IMG/VR virus record: IMGVR_UViG_3300047560_003143
Coordinates: 1-36,302 of that record
DNA length: 36,302 nucleotides
Strand: one strand, 5' to 3'
Source: a virus
The notes below the pieces were generated by a model. It was not told the DNA's origin, ran no database searches, and was given only the letters and a program-made list of their open reading frames with translations. Position numbers and translations under genes: made by a program. This document shows positions 13,851 through 22,508 of this stretch, in pieces; within the stretch, counting starts at the first letter, position 1, and every line of letters begins with the position of its first letter.

Positions 13851-16142
13851 CTACAAGACTTTGAGCCATTGAGTGGGCCGACCCTTGGCTTGAAGTAATA
13901 GCGACTCCACCAGCCTTGCCTCAGCCAACGTGCGCAGTACCCCGTCACGCTGACGATGGTCCATGAACTGCGTGCGCCTGGTGAACTCGCTTTTTGACAT
14001 CCCAGCTTGGCCGGCGTCGCGCAAAATCTGTAGTGCGCGCTTATGGTTTGACTCCACCAGGTTCTCAGACACCCTTGCTGAAGCCTCCCGAATCGTGAGC
14101 TCGGCACAATGCCTCGAGAGCATGATGCCCCAATGCGCATCGTGATCTTCAATCTGGGGGTCAATCGGGTCACGCGACACCGCCCGGATCAACGCTAGCT
14201 TGGTGGCGTTTTCCTCAATGCGCGCCAAAATCGACGAGTAGCCCGTACCTCGGGTGGTTCGCAACCTTGCTACTAGTTCATCATCCAACTGCCGAAAAGC
14301 GGTCTTAGCGGCCGCAGTCATGGGCACAACGCGCGGGTCGACCATCACCTCGTCGATTGCACCCACATCTGTCAGGTTCCCGATTAGCTTGCCGCCACCC
14401 TCATGAATCAAGATAAGCCTGTCGATCAAGTCTTGCGGCGGGTCGATCACACCAAACTGCTCGTTGCTGTCGGGAAAGTCCTCTTCGCTCTCCATGATTA
14501 GAAAGCGGGCGAGCGACCCGTCGGCTACGTTGGATGCTTGTAAAGCCTGCCAAAAGTGCAGTGGCGTTGTCGTGCCGTAAATGCAAGCACACGGCTGGTG
14601 AATTGCTCGGTGGGAGTTGTTGTGCTGATTGCTTGCGTACTCAATTCCAAAATACGTGGTGCCCGCCGTGGTGTAGAGCTCGGTCATTAGGTCCAAGATC
14701 TCGCAGACGTATCTGGGTGATCGCTTGCGGTCTGCGGCTGCTGACAAAAACATGCCGAACTCATCAAGCTGAAAGAGAATGGCCGGCTGGCGCTGGATTG
14801 CGTTCAATAGCCCAGAGCCTGAGGCGATCTTGTTGCCGCCGAGGTACTGCAAAAGCCCAGCCTTACGAAAGAGCTCATTGACTACGACTCGGCTGTGGTT
14901 CTTTCCAGCCCCACTCTCTGCGATGCCGACCACATAAAGATTGGAACGCGTATTGCTCTCCGTGCGGTACTTGCGACCCATCAATGCGCCGATGGCACAC
15001 AAACTTGCACCAAGTGCTAAGACTGGCTGCGGCCGCTTGGCAGTCGCTGCCATAAAGGCCATGAGATCAGCAATAATTCCGCCCACGTTATCCCAACCCA
15101 CTGGCATCGGTTTGGGTGGTGGAGGCAATGCCTGCTGCTCTTCGATGGCAATGGGGTCTACCGCCTGCAACGACTGCAAGAACTCTTTGGCCGGGTGATG
15201 ACCGTTGACCACAATCTCCCCGTTCAAACGAATATCCGCCGCAGGCTCCCAGCCGTTATCAAGGGCAAGCTTATAGATCGTCCCAGCGCCAATCCGATCC
15301 GGTGCAAAGCTTCGCCATGTCTTTGCCGTGAACTTTGGGTCATTCTTTTCAGACGACGCTGACCACGCATCAAAAAGCGGCCAGCCTTCATCGCCCAGCG
15401 CCCCTTTGATCGCAAGACCGATACGAACCCAGCTGTCGTAATCAAGATCGGCGTTACGAATGTGCTGTAGGGCATCTTCGACCGCCTCAAACGTTCCCCG
15501 CTGCTCTGGCAGCGTCACATGTTCTTTGACTGCGGTATGACCGGCCACCAGTGTTTGGGGCCTTTGTGCCGGTGGGATCAGTTCATAAGCTTGCTTGGCA
15601 AACTCACGAGCCTGCGCCTCGGTGATGGCGGGTAATTCGTCCGGCGTGAGATCCGCCAGCGTCGTGACGGGCCACTCATAGGGCTTACCGGTGTCTGGGT
15701 GAACGCCATAGGCGATGAACTGCTGCCCGACGCCGAGAACCTCAATCGGTGGGTATTTGAATCCGGAAAATGGCTGAGCCGCACGGTAAACCAAGAGCCG
15801 TTTCGGAGCATGCCCGATGCGTACTGCTGGGGTATCTCCCAAAAGCCGCTTGGCCAAGCCTTCAATCTTTTCAGCGATCTCTTTCGAAAAGAGCACATCA
15901 ATATCAATGCCGATGACACGGCCTGCCGCAATACCGATTCCTGCCTGCGGCCAGTTGCCCCAAATGTCGACTTCGTTGTCAGTGGTGTCGCGCTCGCAGT
16001 GCCGGCTCCACTTGGGATACTCATGCCACTTGCCCTTGCGATAAACGCCCGGCTTTTTGGTATTGGGTTGAATGGGCAGGATCGGAAAACCACGATCGAC
16101 CAGCGTGGCCCCTAGCTGAGCCATGTAATTGTTGTTTGTCAT
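13851..16142 (-). CDS. bifunctional DNA primase/polymerase-helicase (prim-pol, PriCT-2, DUF3987-like)
   Basis: This 763-residue replication protein begins with an archaeo-eukaryotic primase domain (about 1-200). IPIQPNTKKPGVYRKGKW and GIGIAAGRVIGIDIDV carry the metal-binding D80-x-D82, and RLLVYRA and FIAYGVHPDTGKPYEW are also typical. A PriCT_2 domain follows at about 215-300 (ALQHIRNADLDYDSWVRIGL, LFDAWSASSEKND). The C-terminal half is a DUF3987-type helicase with Walker A IAESGAGKNH (about 407-416). An AAGGAG site precedes ATG 16142. It is the main replicase of the prophage and is probably paired with the DEAH helicase two genes upstream. Confidence 0.9.
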   Translation of the reverse strand: MTNNNYMAQLGATLVDRGFPILPIQPNTKKPGVYRKGKWHEYPKWSRHCERDTTDNEVDIWGNWPQAGIGIAAGRVIGIDIDVLFSKEIAEKIEGLAKRLLGDTPAVRIGHAPKRLLVYRAAQPFSGFKYPPIEVLGVGQQFIAYGVHPDTGKPYEWPVTTLADLTPDELPAITEAQAREFAKQAYELIPPAQRPQTLVAGHTAVKEHVTLPEQRGTFEAVEDALQHIRNADLDYDSWVRIGLAIKGALGDEGWPLFDAWSASSEKNDPKFTAKTWRSFAPDRIGAGTIYKLALDNGWEPAADIRLNGEIVVNGHHPAKEFLQSLQAVDPIAIEEQQALPPPPKPMPVGWDNVGGIIADLMAFMAATAKRPQPVLALGASLCAIGALMGRKYRTESNTRSNLYVVGIAESGAGKNHSRVVVNELFRKAGLLQYLGGNKIASGSGLLNAIQRQPAILFQLDEFGMFLSAAADRKRSPRYVCEILDLMTELYTTAGTTYFGIEYASNQHNNSHRAIHQPCACIYGTTTPLHFWQALQASNVADGSLARFLIMESEEDFPDSNEQFGVIDPPQDLIDRLILIHEGGGKLIGNLTDVGAIDEVMVDPRVVPMTAAAKTAFRQLDDELVARLRTTRGTGYSSILARIEENATKLALIRAVSRDPIDPQIEDHDAHWGIMLSRHCAELTIREASARVSENLVESNHKRALQILRDAGQAGMSKSEFTRRTQFMDHRQRDGVLRTLAEARLVESLLLQAKGRPTQWLKVL

Positions 16143-16150
16143 GGGGCTCC

Positions 16151-16474
16151 TTAAAACGGTGGGTCATCGCCATAGGACTCACGCAAGGAGTCCTGAAACG
16201 ATGTCACGATCACATCAACCAGCGTTGCCCACTCCTGCTCAGTCCAGGTCACCAGATCCGTTTTGCCTGTGAGCTCCACGTAAATCCCACCGTCCCGACT
16301 GGCTGCTGCAAGCGCTGTCTGTTCGTGTTTGTTTGGGTTAATCATTCCTTTAAGCCTGCTTCCAATATCAAGGCAACGCATAGAGCAGTACTCCGTGCTT
16401 GGTCCTTCTTGTCTGGTTAAGGCGGGCTCATAGCCAAAGCCTCGGGGTGCCCGCCTACAAATCGCGCAAATCAC
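16151..16474 (-). CDS. DUF6511 protein (small zinc-binding)
   Basis: This product of about 107 residues has a zinc-finger-like start (ICAICRRAPRGFGYEP, then YCSMRCLDIGSR), giving two Cys pairs, and an INPNKHEQTALAAASRDGG segment. The C-terminal half (ELTGKTDLVTWTEQEWATLV, then VIVTSFQDSLRE) is the family's conserved part. The function of DUF6511 is unknown; it occurs in phage replication operons. GTG 16474 overlaps the helicase TGA (GTGA), a coupled start, and is preferred over an ATG at 16540 that would need a 70-base overlap. Confidence 0.8.
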   Translation of the reverse strand: MICAICRRAPRGFGYEPALTRQEGPSTEYCSMRCLDIGSRLKGMINPNKHEQTALAAASRDGGIYVELTGKTDLVTWTEQEWATLVDVIVTSFQDSLRESYGDDPPF

Positions 16475-18048
16475 TGAAAGCGCGCCCCAACCACCTCCAT
16501 GTAGCGGCCGGACATTCGCACTGCAATTTCTGCCGGACACTTCAGCTGCTGGGCGTACGCTAAGGCGTCATCAACTCGCTTGGGCAGTGGTAGGCCCGGC
16601 GCACGATTGGCCCACCACGAAGCCGCCTTTTGCCTTGGGTAGCCCGTGTGCTCAATGCAGATCCACTCGCTGTGGTGTGCAAGGCCACTCCAGTAATCGA
16701 CGCGCAGTGATGGAGGCTTGCCAGGCTTGTCGTGCTTGGCATAGCTCACTCGAGTGACAGGCACCCATTGCGAGTTGCGGTTACTCAAAATGTCGAGCGT
16801 GCTGGCCTTGGTATCGATCTTGAGTTGTGGCGGCGGAAAAATATGACCGCAGTCCGGACACTCACGCACCGATGCGTGAACGATGCTGTTGCAGTCAGGA
16901 CAGGCCTTCGTAGGTGCAACCCCATCATCACCGCCTTTGGGGCGCTTGGGCTTGACTGCATCAATTGGGCCGTGCCGCGCAATGTTGCCCGCAAAATCCA
17001 AAACCAAACAATCGGTCTTGCCTGGCGCAAGCCGGCATCCTCTGCCGACAATCTGAACGTATAGGCCAGCAGATTTGGTCGGTCGAAGCATGGCAATCAG
17101 ATCAACCGCCGGTGCGTTAAAGCCCGTGGTGAGGACATTGGCATTGGTTAGGCACTGAATCTTGCCTGCCTTGAAGTCAGCAATGATGCGCTCGCGCTCA
17201 TGGCTTGGCGTATCGCCCACGATGGTCTCGCAGCTAATGCCCCTGGAACGGATGGCATCGCGTACATGGTGGGCATGCTTCACACCGGCGCAAAAGACAA
17301 TCCAGCTCTTACGAGTCTTTCCGTACTGCATGATCTCATCGACCGCTGCCTGCGTGATGCTGTCTTTGTCGACAGCTGCCTCAAGCTCCCGAGCGACGAA
17401 CTCACCGCCTTGGGTCCGAACCCCTGTCACGTCAAGCTCGGTGTTCATCTTTTTGGACACGACAGGCGCCAAATAGCCCTGATCAATCAACTCCCGAACC
17501 GTGGCCTCATATGCGATGTCGGTAAAGACCGCATCATCGCCCTCATGCAAAAGGCCAGAGTCAAGCCGGTACGGTGTGGCAGTAAGGCCTATGACTTTAA
17601 GCTGGGGGTTGAGTCGCTTTAAGCCCTCCAAGAAAGAGCAATAGCGGGTATTGGATGTCCTTGGAATGAGATGAGCCTCATCAATCAAGACCAGATCGCA
17701 CTGCTGCACTTTATAGACGTGCTTGTAGATCGACTGGATGCCCGCAAACAAGATGCGCGCATTGATATCACGCTGCTTTAACCCAGCGGAGTAAATCCCC
17801 GCTGGTGCCTCGGGCCAAAGCCGCATGAGTTCTTTGTAATTTTGCTCAATCAACTCTTGCACATGGGTCACAATCAAGATGCGCTGATCGGGGTAATGCT
17901 TTAAGACGCCTTCGACAAACTTGGCCATCACTAGCGACTTGCCACCTGCCGTTGGAATCACCACGAGCGGATTGCCGGTGCTTTCATTAAAGTAGTTGTA
18001 GATGCCATTGATGGCGGCGTCTTGGTACGGACGTAAACTGAGTGTCAT
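16471..18048 (-). CDS. DEAD/DEAH-box superfamily 2 helicase
   Basis: The 525-residue protein is an SF2 helicase of the type III restriction-subunit/ComF-like class. Motif Q/I is RPYQDAAINGI with Walker A PTAGGKSL (32-39), motif II is LIDEAH (121-126), motif III is GLTATPYR, and motif VI is QIVGRGCRLAPGK. A zinc ribbon (CPDCNSIVHASVRECPDCGH) follows near residues 385-405, and a C-terminal domain of about 110 residues is likely to bind DNA. Such enzymes unwind replication forks or remodel protein-DNA complexes. Its start overlaps the exonuclease gene by 4 bases (ATGA). Confidence 0.93.
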   Translation of the reverse strand: MTLSLRPYQDAAINGIYNYFNESTGNPLVVIPTAGGKSLVMAKFVEGVLKHYPDQRILIVTHVQELIEQNYKELMRLWPEAPAGIYSAGLKQRDINARILFAGIQSIYKHVYKVQQCDLVLIDEAHLIPRTSNTRYCSFLEGLKRLNPQLKVIGLTATPYRLDSGLLHEGDDAVFTDIAYEATVRELIDQGYLAPVVSKKMNTELDVTGVRTQGGEFVARELEAAVDKDSITQAAVDEIMQYGKTRKSWIVFCAGVKHAHHVRDAIRSRGISCETIVGDTPSHERERIIADFKAGKIQCLTNANVLTTGFNAPAVDLIAMLRPTKSAGLYVQIVGRGCRLAPGKTDCLVLDFAGNIARHGPIDAVKPKRPKGGDDGVAPTKACPDCNSIVHASVRECPDCGHIFPPPQLKIDTKASTLDILSNRNSQWVPVTRVSYAKHDKPGKPPSLRVDYWSGLAHHSEWICIEHTGYPRQKAASWWANRAPGLPLPKRVDDALAYAQQLKCPAEIAVRMSGRYMEVVGARFQ

Positions 18049-19016
18049 ACGGTTTCTCCTATCGTCGGTTGCGTTTGCTTATGAATGCCCACGTCACGCC
18101 ATAGGCGCCCGTTGGCCAAGTGGTACTCCACCCACTGGCTGCCCGCATCCACCTGGACGCCGCAGACAAGCGATGGCAAAAAGAGGTGGTGCTCACACGC
18201 CTGGCGCTGATCCATCTCGCTTAGTTTTTTTTGGTGGTGCTCGCACTGCCAGCCGCCCTCAACTGGGCTTGAATGCAAACAGGTGCGGCAATTGATCTCG
18301 GCAGTCGATGGCCCAGGTGCAGAGCCGTGACAAACCGGCGCGTGGTCACACATCCGGCACTGATACCAAGTGGGGTCATCGGATATCCGTGGCGGTGCAT
18401 CTTTGGCAAAGATGATCCGTTCTGCTTTTGCCAATAGACCCTTTGCAAACTCGGTATCGACTTCAACGCGCTCGATGTACAGGTCGTCGTTATCTTTGTT
18501 GACCGCCATATACATCGCACGAGTCATGCCCATCAGGTGCATGTAAATCTGCATCTGCGCAAAGTGCTGGGGTTTGCTCTCGCGCACAGTCTTGGCCACG
18601 AGCTCGTTAAAGCTTTTGTTCGAATGGGTCTTAAACTCCAGCACGTGCCAGGTCTTGGGCGCTTCAAGCAGGTTGATCGCCACTCCATCTAAGGAACCGC
18701 CGAAATGGCCGCCATGCGCCTGGACACGAAACTGCCGCCCGGTGTCTGGGTCGACCTCAAGCACCGTGGCGCCAACACGGCGTAGATTTAAAACGAGCCT
18801 GGCTTCTTCTAACTGTCCGGTCTCAAAGAGCCGCAGCAAGCGGCCTTCGTGCTTGGCACGCGTCACCCAGCGAAAGTCATAAAACAATGCTCTCTCGCAA
18901 GGCTTGCCAATAAGTGAGGCTCCAAGGTGACTTCGAAAGCCATCCCCGCTATCGGCCTCATACGCCGAAAAGATGGCCTCTCGCGTTGGGCAGAGCTTGA
19001 TCGGCAACTCAGCCAT
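18045..19016 (-). CDS. PD-(D/E)XK exonuclease, Cas4/RecB-like with zinc clusters
   Basis: The product of about 323 residues (ATG 19016; the longer frame to 19085 is unlikely) has a restriction-endonuclease-like core. FGGSLDGVA contains Asp110, and WHVLEFKTHSNKSF contains Glu127-x-Lys129, the PD-(D/E)XK catalytic set. QMQIYMHLMGM is the QxxxY helix. Cysteine motifs (YQCRMCDHAPVCHG and a second cluster starting NCRTC) suggest metal binding as in Cas4/AddB-type exonucleases. A role in 5'-3' resection during phage recombination is inferred from the neighbouring Sak4-type ATPase and DUF669 genes. It overlaps the coiled-coil gene by 8 bases. Confidence 0.87.
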   Translation of the reverse strand: MAELPIKLCPTREAIFSAYEADSGDGFRSHLGASLIGKPCERALFYDFRWVTRAKHEGRLLRLFETGQLEEARLVLNLRRVGATVLEVDPDTGRQFRVQAHGGHFGGSLDGVAINLLEAPKTWHVLEFKTHSNKSFNELVAKTVRESKPQHFAQMQIYMHLMGMTRAMYMAVNKDNDDLYIERVEVDTEFAKGLLAKAERIIFAKDAPPRISDDPTWYQCRMCDHAPVCHGSAPGPSTAEINCRTCLHSSPVEGGWQCEHHQKKLSEMDQRQACEHHLFLPSLVCGVQVDAGSQWVEYHLANGRLWRDVGIHKQTQPTIGETV

Positions 19017-19395
19017 GACTTGCCCCTTGGGCATCAGCCAACTGCTTTGCACGCTGGACAAGGCTGGCCCATTGCTGATCGTCAAAGTCAGACCGGACCA
19101 CCTCGATGATGGCGTCTTTTAACTTCTCCCGAGGCTTGCCGCAGCCCGTATTGAACTGCGCAAGGCGTGCATTGATCAGCGCTTGCTCTTGCTGCTTTAA
19201 GCGAAGCGCTGTCTTTGCTCGGTGATACCACCCCGCATCCAGTGTTTTCTTCTCGGCCTGCCGACGAATGTCGGTGGTGGCAATCTGAATCCGGATGGAC
19301 GAGATCTCACCCTGAAGCGCAGCAAGCCTCTCCTTGCAGGCCTGTGCGGTTTCAGGAATGCGAATCTGGTCCTGGGTGTGGAAGGTATCTGCCAT
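19009..19395 (-). CDS. small coiled-coil protein of the recombination operon
   Basis: The protein of about 128 residues has a long charged N-terminal helix (ACKERLAALQGEISSIRIQI) and a second, very basic helix (RAKTALRLKQQEQALINARL), predicted to form a coiled coil. The C-terminal IIEVVRSDFDDQQWASLVQRA helix is conserved-looking. I do not recognise a family. ATG 19395 is preferred over 19410 because GGAGAGG lies six bases before it, while 19410 abuts the preceding stop. Its position between DUF669 and the exonuclease suggests a recombination accessory role. Confidence 0.65.
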   Translation of the reverse strand: MADTFHTQDQIRIPETAQACKERLAALQGEISSIRIQIATTDIRRQAEKKTLDAGWYHRAKTALRLKQQEQALINARLAQFNTGCGKPREKLKDAIIEVVRSDFDDQQWASLVQRAKQLADAQGASHG

Positions 19396-19410
19396 CGAAA
19401 GCCTCTCCAT

Positions 19411-19926
19411 TTAGGCCTGGCGTTTCCAAGGCAGGCCGTTAGCAGCTGGCGCATTGGGTGGGGCCACCACACCTGTGCGAGCAGCGGGCGCGGGGGCTGC
19501 AGCCGGAGTCGCTACGGGCTGACTTACTCCGCTGCGTGGCAGGTAGCGAATAGAGTTGGACTCGCCGTACATACCCTTTGGCGGGCGCACACGCACATCT
19601 GCAATAAGGGGAATCAGGTGTAGCTGCTCGGAGTTGCTGACCTGAAGCTTCCCGACAGCGCGACAGATGGATGAGAGTGTGCGCTGAGCGATCTGCACGG
19701 TGTCAGGGTTGGCGTTGACCAGGTTAAGCCGATCGAAGAGCTTTCGGCCTGCGTACTGACCCTCCAAGATGTCGAGCTCAAGATACAAATACTGGCCGTT
19801 ACCATCCTTCGTCACACGCATTTCGGAGTGTGTGATCTGAGAGAGGTACTTGCCAGGTGGATAAATCTCGTAACCATTGCTGGGTTCGATGGACGATGCG
19901 TCAAAGGTTTGTCCTAGGGATGCCAT
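19411..19926 (-). CDS. DUF669 family protein (probable ssDNA-binding)
   Basis: The 171-residue product matches DUF669: YEIYPPGKYLSQITHSEMRV, the central QYLYLELDILEGQYAGRKLF and RLNLVNANPDTVQIAQRTLS, then HLIPLIADVRVRPPKG. The proline-alanine rich C-terminal tail ends in PWKRQA, like the flexible acidic or aromatic tips of ssDNA-binding proteins, though here it is basic. Family members sit next to Sak4-type recombinases and are thought to coat single-stranded DNA. AAAAGGAG precedes the ATG. Confidence 0.87.
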   Translation of the reverse strand: MASLGQTFDASSIEPSNGYEIYPPGKYLSQITHSEMRVTKDGNGQYLYLELDILEGQYAGRKLFDRLNLVNANPDTVQIAQRTLSSICRAVGKLQVSNSEQLHLIPLIADVRVRPPKGMYGESNSIRYLPRSGVSQPVATPAAAPAPAARTGVVAPPNAPAANGLPWKRQA

Positions 19927-19947
19927 TGCGATACTCCTTTTTCAGTT

Positions 19948-20733
19948 TCAGTTGGCGGGGTTTGCGTGGGTGGAAATCAACATGGGTTGAACGGTTGCCG
20001 GCATGGCCTGCGCAAAGGCAGACCATTCGAGGGGGAGCGTGTCGGGTAGGTCGTAGCGGTTCTTGGCCAAGAAAGCGGGGCGTTCGACCGTGTGGATCAC
20101 ACGTTCGCCCGATCCCACGGCACGGCTGACCTTTTTGTTAAAGCCAACATCGGCCTTGACGGTGGAAATTCGGTAATTGGCAAACAGCACCACGTCCGAG
20201 TGCTCTTGTAGTAACGCCGCTGCTCTTGTGTGCAGCTTGATGACATACCTGTCATAAGGATCGTGCTCAGGCGAATCAAAGCGTTTGATATCGGTGTGCG
20301 CGATCTGTACGACGGCCATGCCACGGTCATCACGCAAGGCGTTTAGACCATCAACGTACTGACGCCAAAGACTCAGACAGGCCACATAGCCTTTGCCGTA
20401 GCCTGCGTCCTCGATTGAGTTCCAGCCGTTATCACGACAAGCCTTTGCCCACACGAGCGGCTCAAGCCAATCCACGCTATCGATGACCACCGTCTTAAAG
20501 TCGTGATCCTCGGTATAAAGCGAGCCTAAAGCCTCGATAACTTCTTCGTAGGTGCGGGCCAGTGGAAAATGAGTGGCCGACAATGTGCCAAGACCATCTT
20601 CCGTCTGGATGAACACCGGGCTGTTTGCTTCGGCGGCGAAGGTTGTTTTGCCTACGCCTGCCACACCATGAATCAAAATGCGTGGTGGCTTAGGTGATGC
20701 TGCTCGGGTGAGTTGTGCGAGTGTGATGGCCAT
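19948..20733 (-). CDS. Sak4-type RecA-like ATPase (phage recombinase)
   Basis: The 261-residue protein has Walker A HGVAGVGKTTF (22-32), a Walker B region KTVVIDSVDWLEPL (about 80-93), and a conserved AVVQIAHTDIKRFDSPEHDP loop. This is the AAA_24/Sak4 family, core RecA-fold ATPases that anneal single strands for phage recombination. It is paired here with DUF669 and an exonuclease, giving a complete resection-coating-annealing set. The start overlaps the preceding gene's TAA by one base (TAATG). Confidence 0.9.
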   Translation of the reverse strand: MAITLAQLTRAASPKPPRILIHGVAGVGKTTFAAEANSPVFIQTEDGLGTLSATHFPLARTYEEVIEALGSLYTEDHDFKTVVIDSVDWLEPLVWAKACRDNGWNSIEDAGYGKGYVACLSLWRQYVDGLNALRDDRGMAVVQIAHTDIKRFDSPEHDPYDRYVIKLHTRAAALLQEHSDVVLFANYRISTVKADVGFNKKVSRAVGSGERVIHTVERPAFLAKNRYDLPDTLPLEWSAFAQAMPATVQPMLISTHANPAN

Positions 20734-21257
20734 TATTGGTTTCCTTCGTAGTGGGGGTCATTAGCTGCAGCGGGCATACGACTGACATCGATCTGCTCCA
20801 ACCGATAAGTGGGTTTGCCGGGCTTCAACGTCCGTGCAGGCTCAAAAAGCGCACGTACGGCTGGCGGCCAGGCGTTGTATTTGGTCTCGGACACTGCGAT
20901 CTCGATACCAACGTAGTTGTTCGGGTCCTCACCCCACTTGCGCAGCGCCTCAACGGCATCACGGAGTTTTAGTTGGTCGTACTCGGTGCGTTTCGGTAGA
21001 TCTGCGACAACCACATAGCCATCGTTTTCAAAGCGAACCCGACCGGTGTCCTTTCCCTGTTCCTTGCGTAGCGCATTCGCACGCTCAGCAAACCGACGGT
21101 TAAGTTCAGACTGCAGGAGTTGCTCGTAATGACGGGCTGTCTCCTTGGTGTGGTTCGTTTTTTTCAATAGCTGGTCGATTTCAGACAGCGGCAGGCTTTC
21201 GAGCTCTGCGACATACAACTGCCCAATTTCATCCAGCACGTCAGACTCAGGTGTCAT
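20733..21257 (-). CDS. hypothetical protein of the recombination operon
   Basis: The 174-residue product is not recognised. It starts with an acidic helical region (DVLDEIGQLYVAELESLPLS), then a long coiled-coil-like helix (TKETARHYEQLLQSELNRRF). A beta-rich segment follows (TGRVRFENDGYVVVADLPKR) with a conserved-looking WPPAVRALFEPARTLKPGKP near the end. It overlaps the Sak4-like gene, so it is probably co-translated. A role in recombination or nuclease inhibition is only a guess from position. Confidence 0.65.
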   Translation of the reverse strand: MTPESDVLDEIGQLYVAELESLPLSEIDQLLKKTNHTKETARHYEQLLQSELNRRFAERANALRKEQGKDTGRVRFENDGYVVVADLPKRTEYDQLKLRDAVEALRKWGEDPNNYVGIEIAVSETKYNAWPPAVRALFEPARTLKPGKPTYRLEQIDVSRMPAAANDPHYEGNQ

Positions 21258-21269
21258 AGCGGCTCGCTT

Positions 21270-21758
21270 TCAGTTGGCGTGGTTGGTGGGGGTGGCGGTT
21301 TTAAGACGGCTCCTGATTTCAGGGGGCGTCAGTGATGCGCGGGAGCGCATCGCCAAATACAGGTAGCGCCCCTCAGAGATCTTTTGGCTGAATAGGTGAA
21401 CAAGGCCAAGCTCGCATGCAATCCAGGCACGTCTTGCTACAGCGTGAAGGCGATTGCGATCCTTAGAACCCAGCGTTGAAACATCAGAAGCACGGTCACG
21501 AAGTAACATCCCCTCGTGATAGACAATGGCCTGCCCAACCATGGCAGATGCAATCCAGTCACAAAGGGCGGCCTCTGTGATGGGAAGCTCTGGAAAATAT
21601 GTGGCATTTAGAGCAGACCTTGCCACCGAGTGGCGGCGCTCCGCATCTACCGTCGAATTTTCTAAGACCTTAATTGCCGACAAATTGACCTCCGTGTTGT
21701 TGAGCAGGTGTTGCTCATTCATACGGAATGACCGGGAAGTTTTTCTCAGCGCACTCAT
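21270..21758 (-). CDS. hypothetical early protein
   Basis: The 162-residue protein is not recognised. It is mostly helical, with LCDWIASAMVGQAIVYHEGM near the middle and a RNRLHAVARRAWIACELGLV helix. Its ATG overlaps the TGA of the sigma-like gene (ATGA), so both are made from one early transcript. There are no membrane segments or metal motifs. Confidence 0.6.
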   Translation of the reverse strand: MSALRKTSRSFRMNEQHLLNNTEVNLSAIKVLENSTVDAERRHSVARSALNATYFPELPITEAALCDWIASAMVGQAIVYHEGMLLRDRASDVSTLGSKDRNRLHAVARRAWIACELGLVHLFSQKISEGRYLYLAMRSRASLTPPEIRSRLKTATPTNHAN

Positions 21759-22351
21759 GCAGCGGATCTCAGCCCGAACATTCGGAGATGCATGCTTAAG
21801 TCATTTACACGCCGGTAAAAGGTCGCGGTCGACAGTCCGGACGCTTGGCAGGCGCTTGGTAGGTCTCGATGCAGGCCGAGAAGGTTAATCAGCTCGACTT
21901 CCGACGGGCTTAAGTACGCGCAAGCAACCAAGAGGTCATGCAGAACGGCGCCGTCCGAGAAAAGGTCCCCGTCGATGCCGCCCTCAAGCGTTTTTCGATC
22001 CAGCAAACCTTCGATAGTCGGATTTATTTCCGGGTCGTTCGCAGCATCAGTGTCGACCTCGTCAGCATTGAGTGGCAGAAAATAGGTCCTAGTACGATCA
22101 AACGTGAGTTTTTCTGATATGTCCGCGGCTAAATGGCGAGACACCACACCTGTAAACGTGTTGACCGACCCTTTTGCTGGGTCGTAGCGGTCTGCCTGTT
22201 CAAGCAGTCCAAGCACGATGGTCTGCTTGACATCTTCGAACTCAGAGTCACTCAGCCTAAATGCATTTCGCAGCGAGCTGGCGCGTACCTCAGCGGCGGT
22301 GATGACTGAGGAAAGAAAGTCTGGTTGTGATTTTTCCGGTTGCTGGTTCAT
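21755..22351 (-). CDS. sigma-70-like transcription regulator
   Basis: The product of about 198 residues (ATG 22351) resembles a small sigma factor. A region-2-like block starts at LSDSEFEDVKQTIVLGLLEQ and runs through RYDPAKGSVNTFTGVVSRHL. A C-terminal region-4-like helix-turn-helix (LSPSEVELINLLGLHRDLPS, then GLSTATFYRRVNDLSMHL) is also present, with an unusual acidic spacer (DEVDTDAANDPEINPTIEG) between them. Phage proteins of this type may redirect host RNA polymerase or have kept only DNA-binding ability. It is the first gene of the early operon, preceded by a hairpin at 22353-22381 and a palindromic operator at 22473-22498. Confidence 0.75.
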   Translation of the reverse strand: MNQQPEKSQPDFLSSVITAAEVRASSLRNAFRLSDSEFEDVKQTIVLGLLEQADRYDPAKGSVNTFTGVVSRHLAADISEKLTFDRTRTYFLPLNADEVDTDAANDPEINPTIEGLLDRKTLEGGIDGDLFSDGAVLHDLLVACAYLSPSEVELINLLGLHRDLPSACQASGLSTATFYRRVNDLSMHLRMFGLRSAA

Positions 22352-22352
22352 G

Positions 22353-22381
22353 TGTGCGCTTTCGGTTACGTAATGCGCACA
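22353..22381 (-). promoter_or_regulatory. hairpin immediately upstream of the sigma-like gene
   Basis: TGTGCGC and GCGCACA form a perfect 7-bp stem with a 15-base loop. The loop contains the TTACGTAA palindrome and the weak GAAAG ribosome site. It ends at the ATG, so folding of the leader could control translation of the first early gene. Confidence 0.42.
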
Positions 22382-22472
22382 TCTTCGAGAATCCAATTTG
22401 CCAGCGAAACATCTCGGGCCAGCCTAACCGGTGTGTTTGGTGAGCAGAGTAGGCTCTCAAGGGAGCCAAAAC

Positions 22473-22498
22473 ACCCTGTTTGGGTACCCTAACGGGGT
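22473..22498. promoter_or_regulatory. 26-bp near-perfect palindrome, candidate repressor operator of the early operon
   Basis: The 26-base element centred on GGGTACCC matches its reverse complement at 22 of 26 positions. It can also be read as a direct repeat of ACCCTNNNNGGGT. It lies in the 157-base gap between the 313-residue gene (stop at 22509) and the early operon start. A short hairpin (GGCTC-TCAAGG-GAGCC, about 22452-22467) and a weak half-site (CCTAACCGG, near 22423) lie beside it. Confidence 0.55.
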
Positions 22499-22508
22499 AT
22501 GGTTTTGC

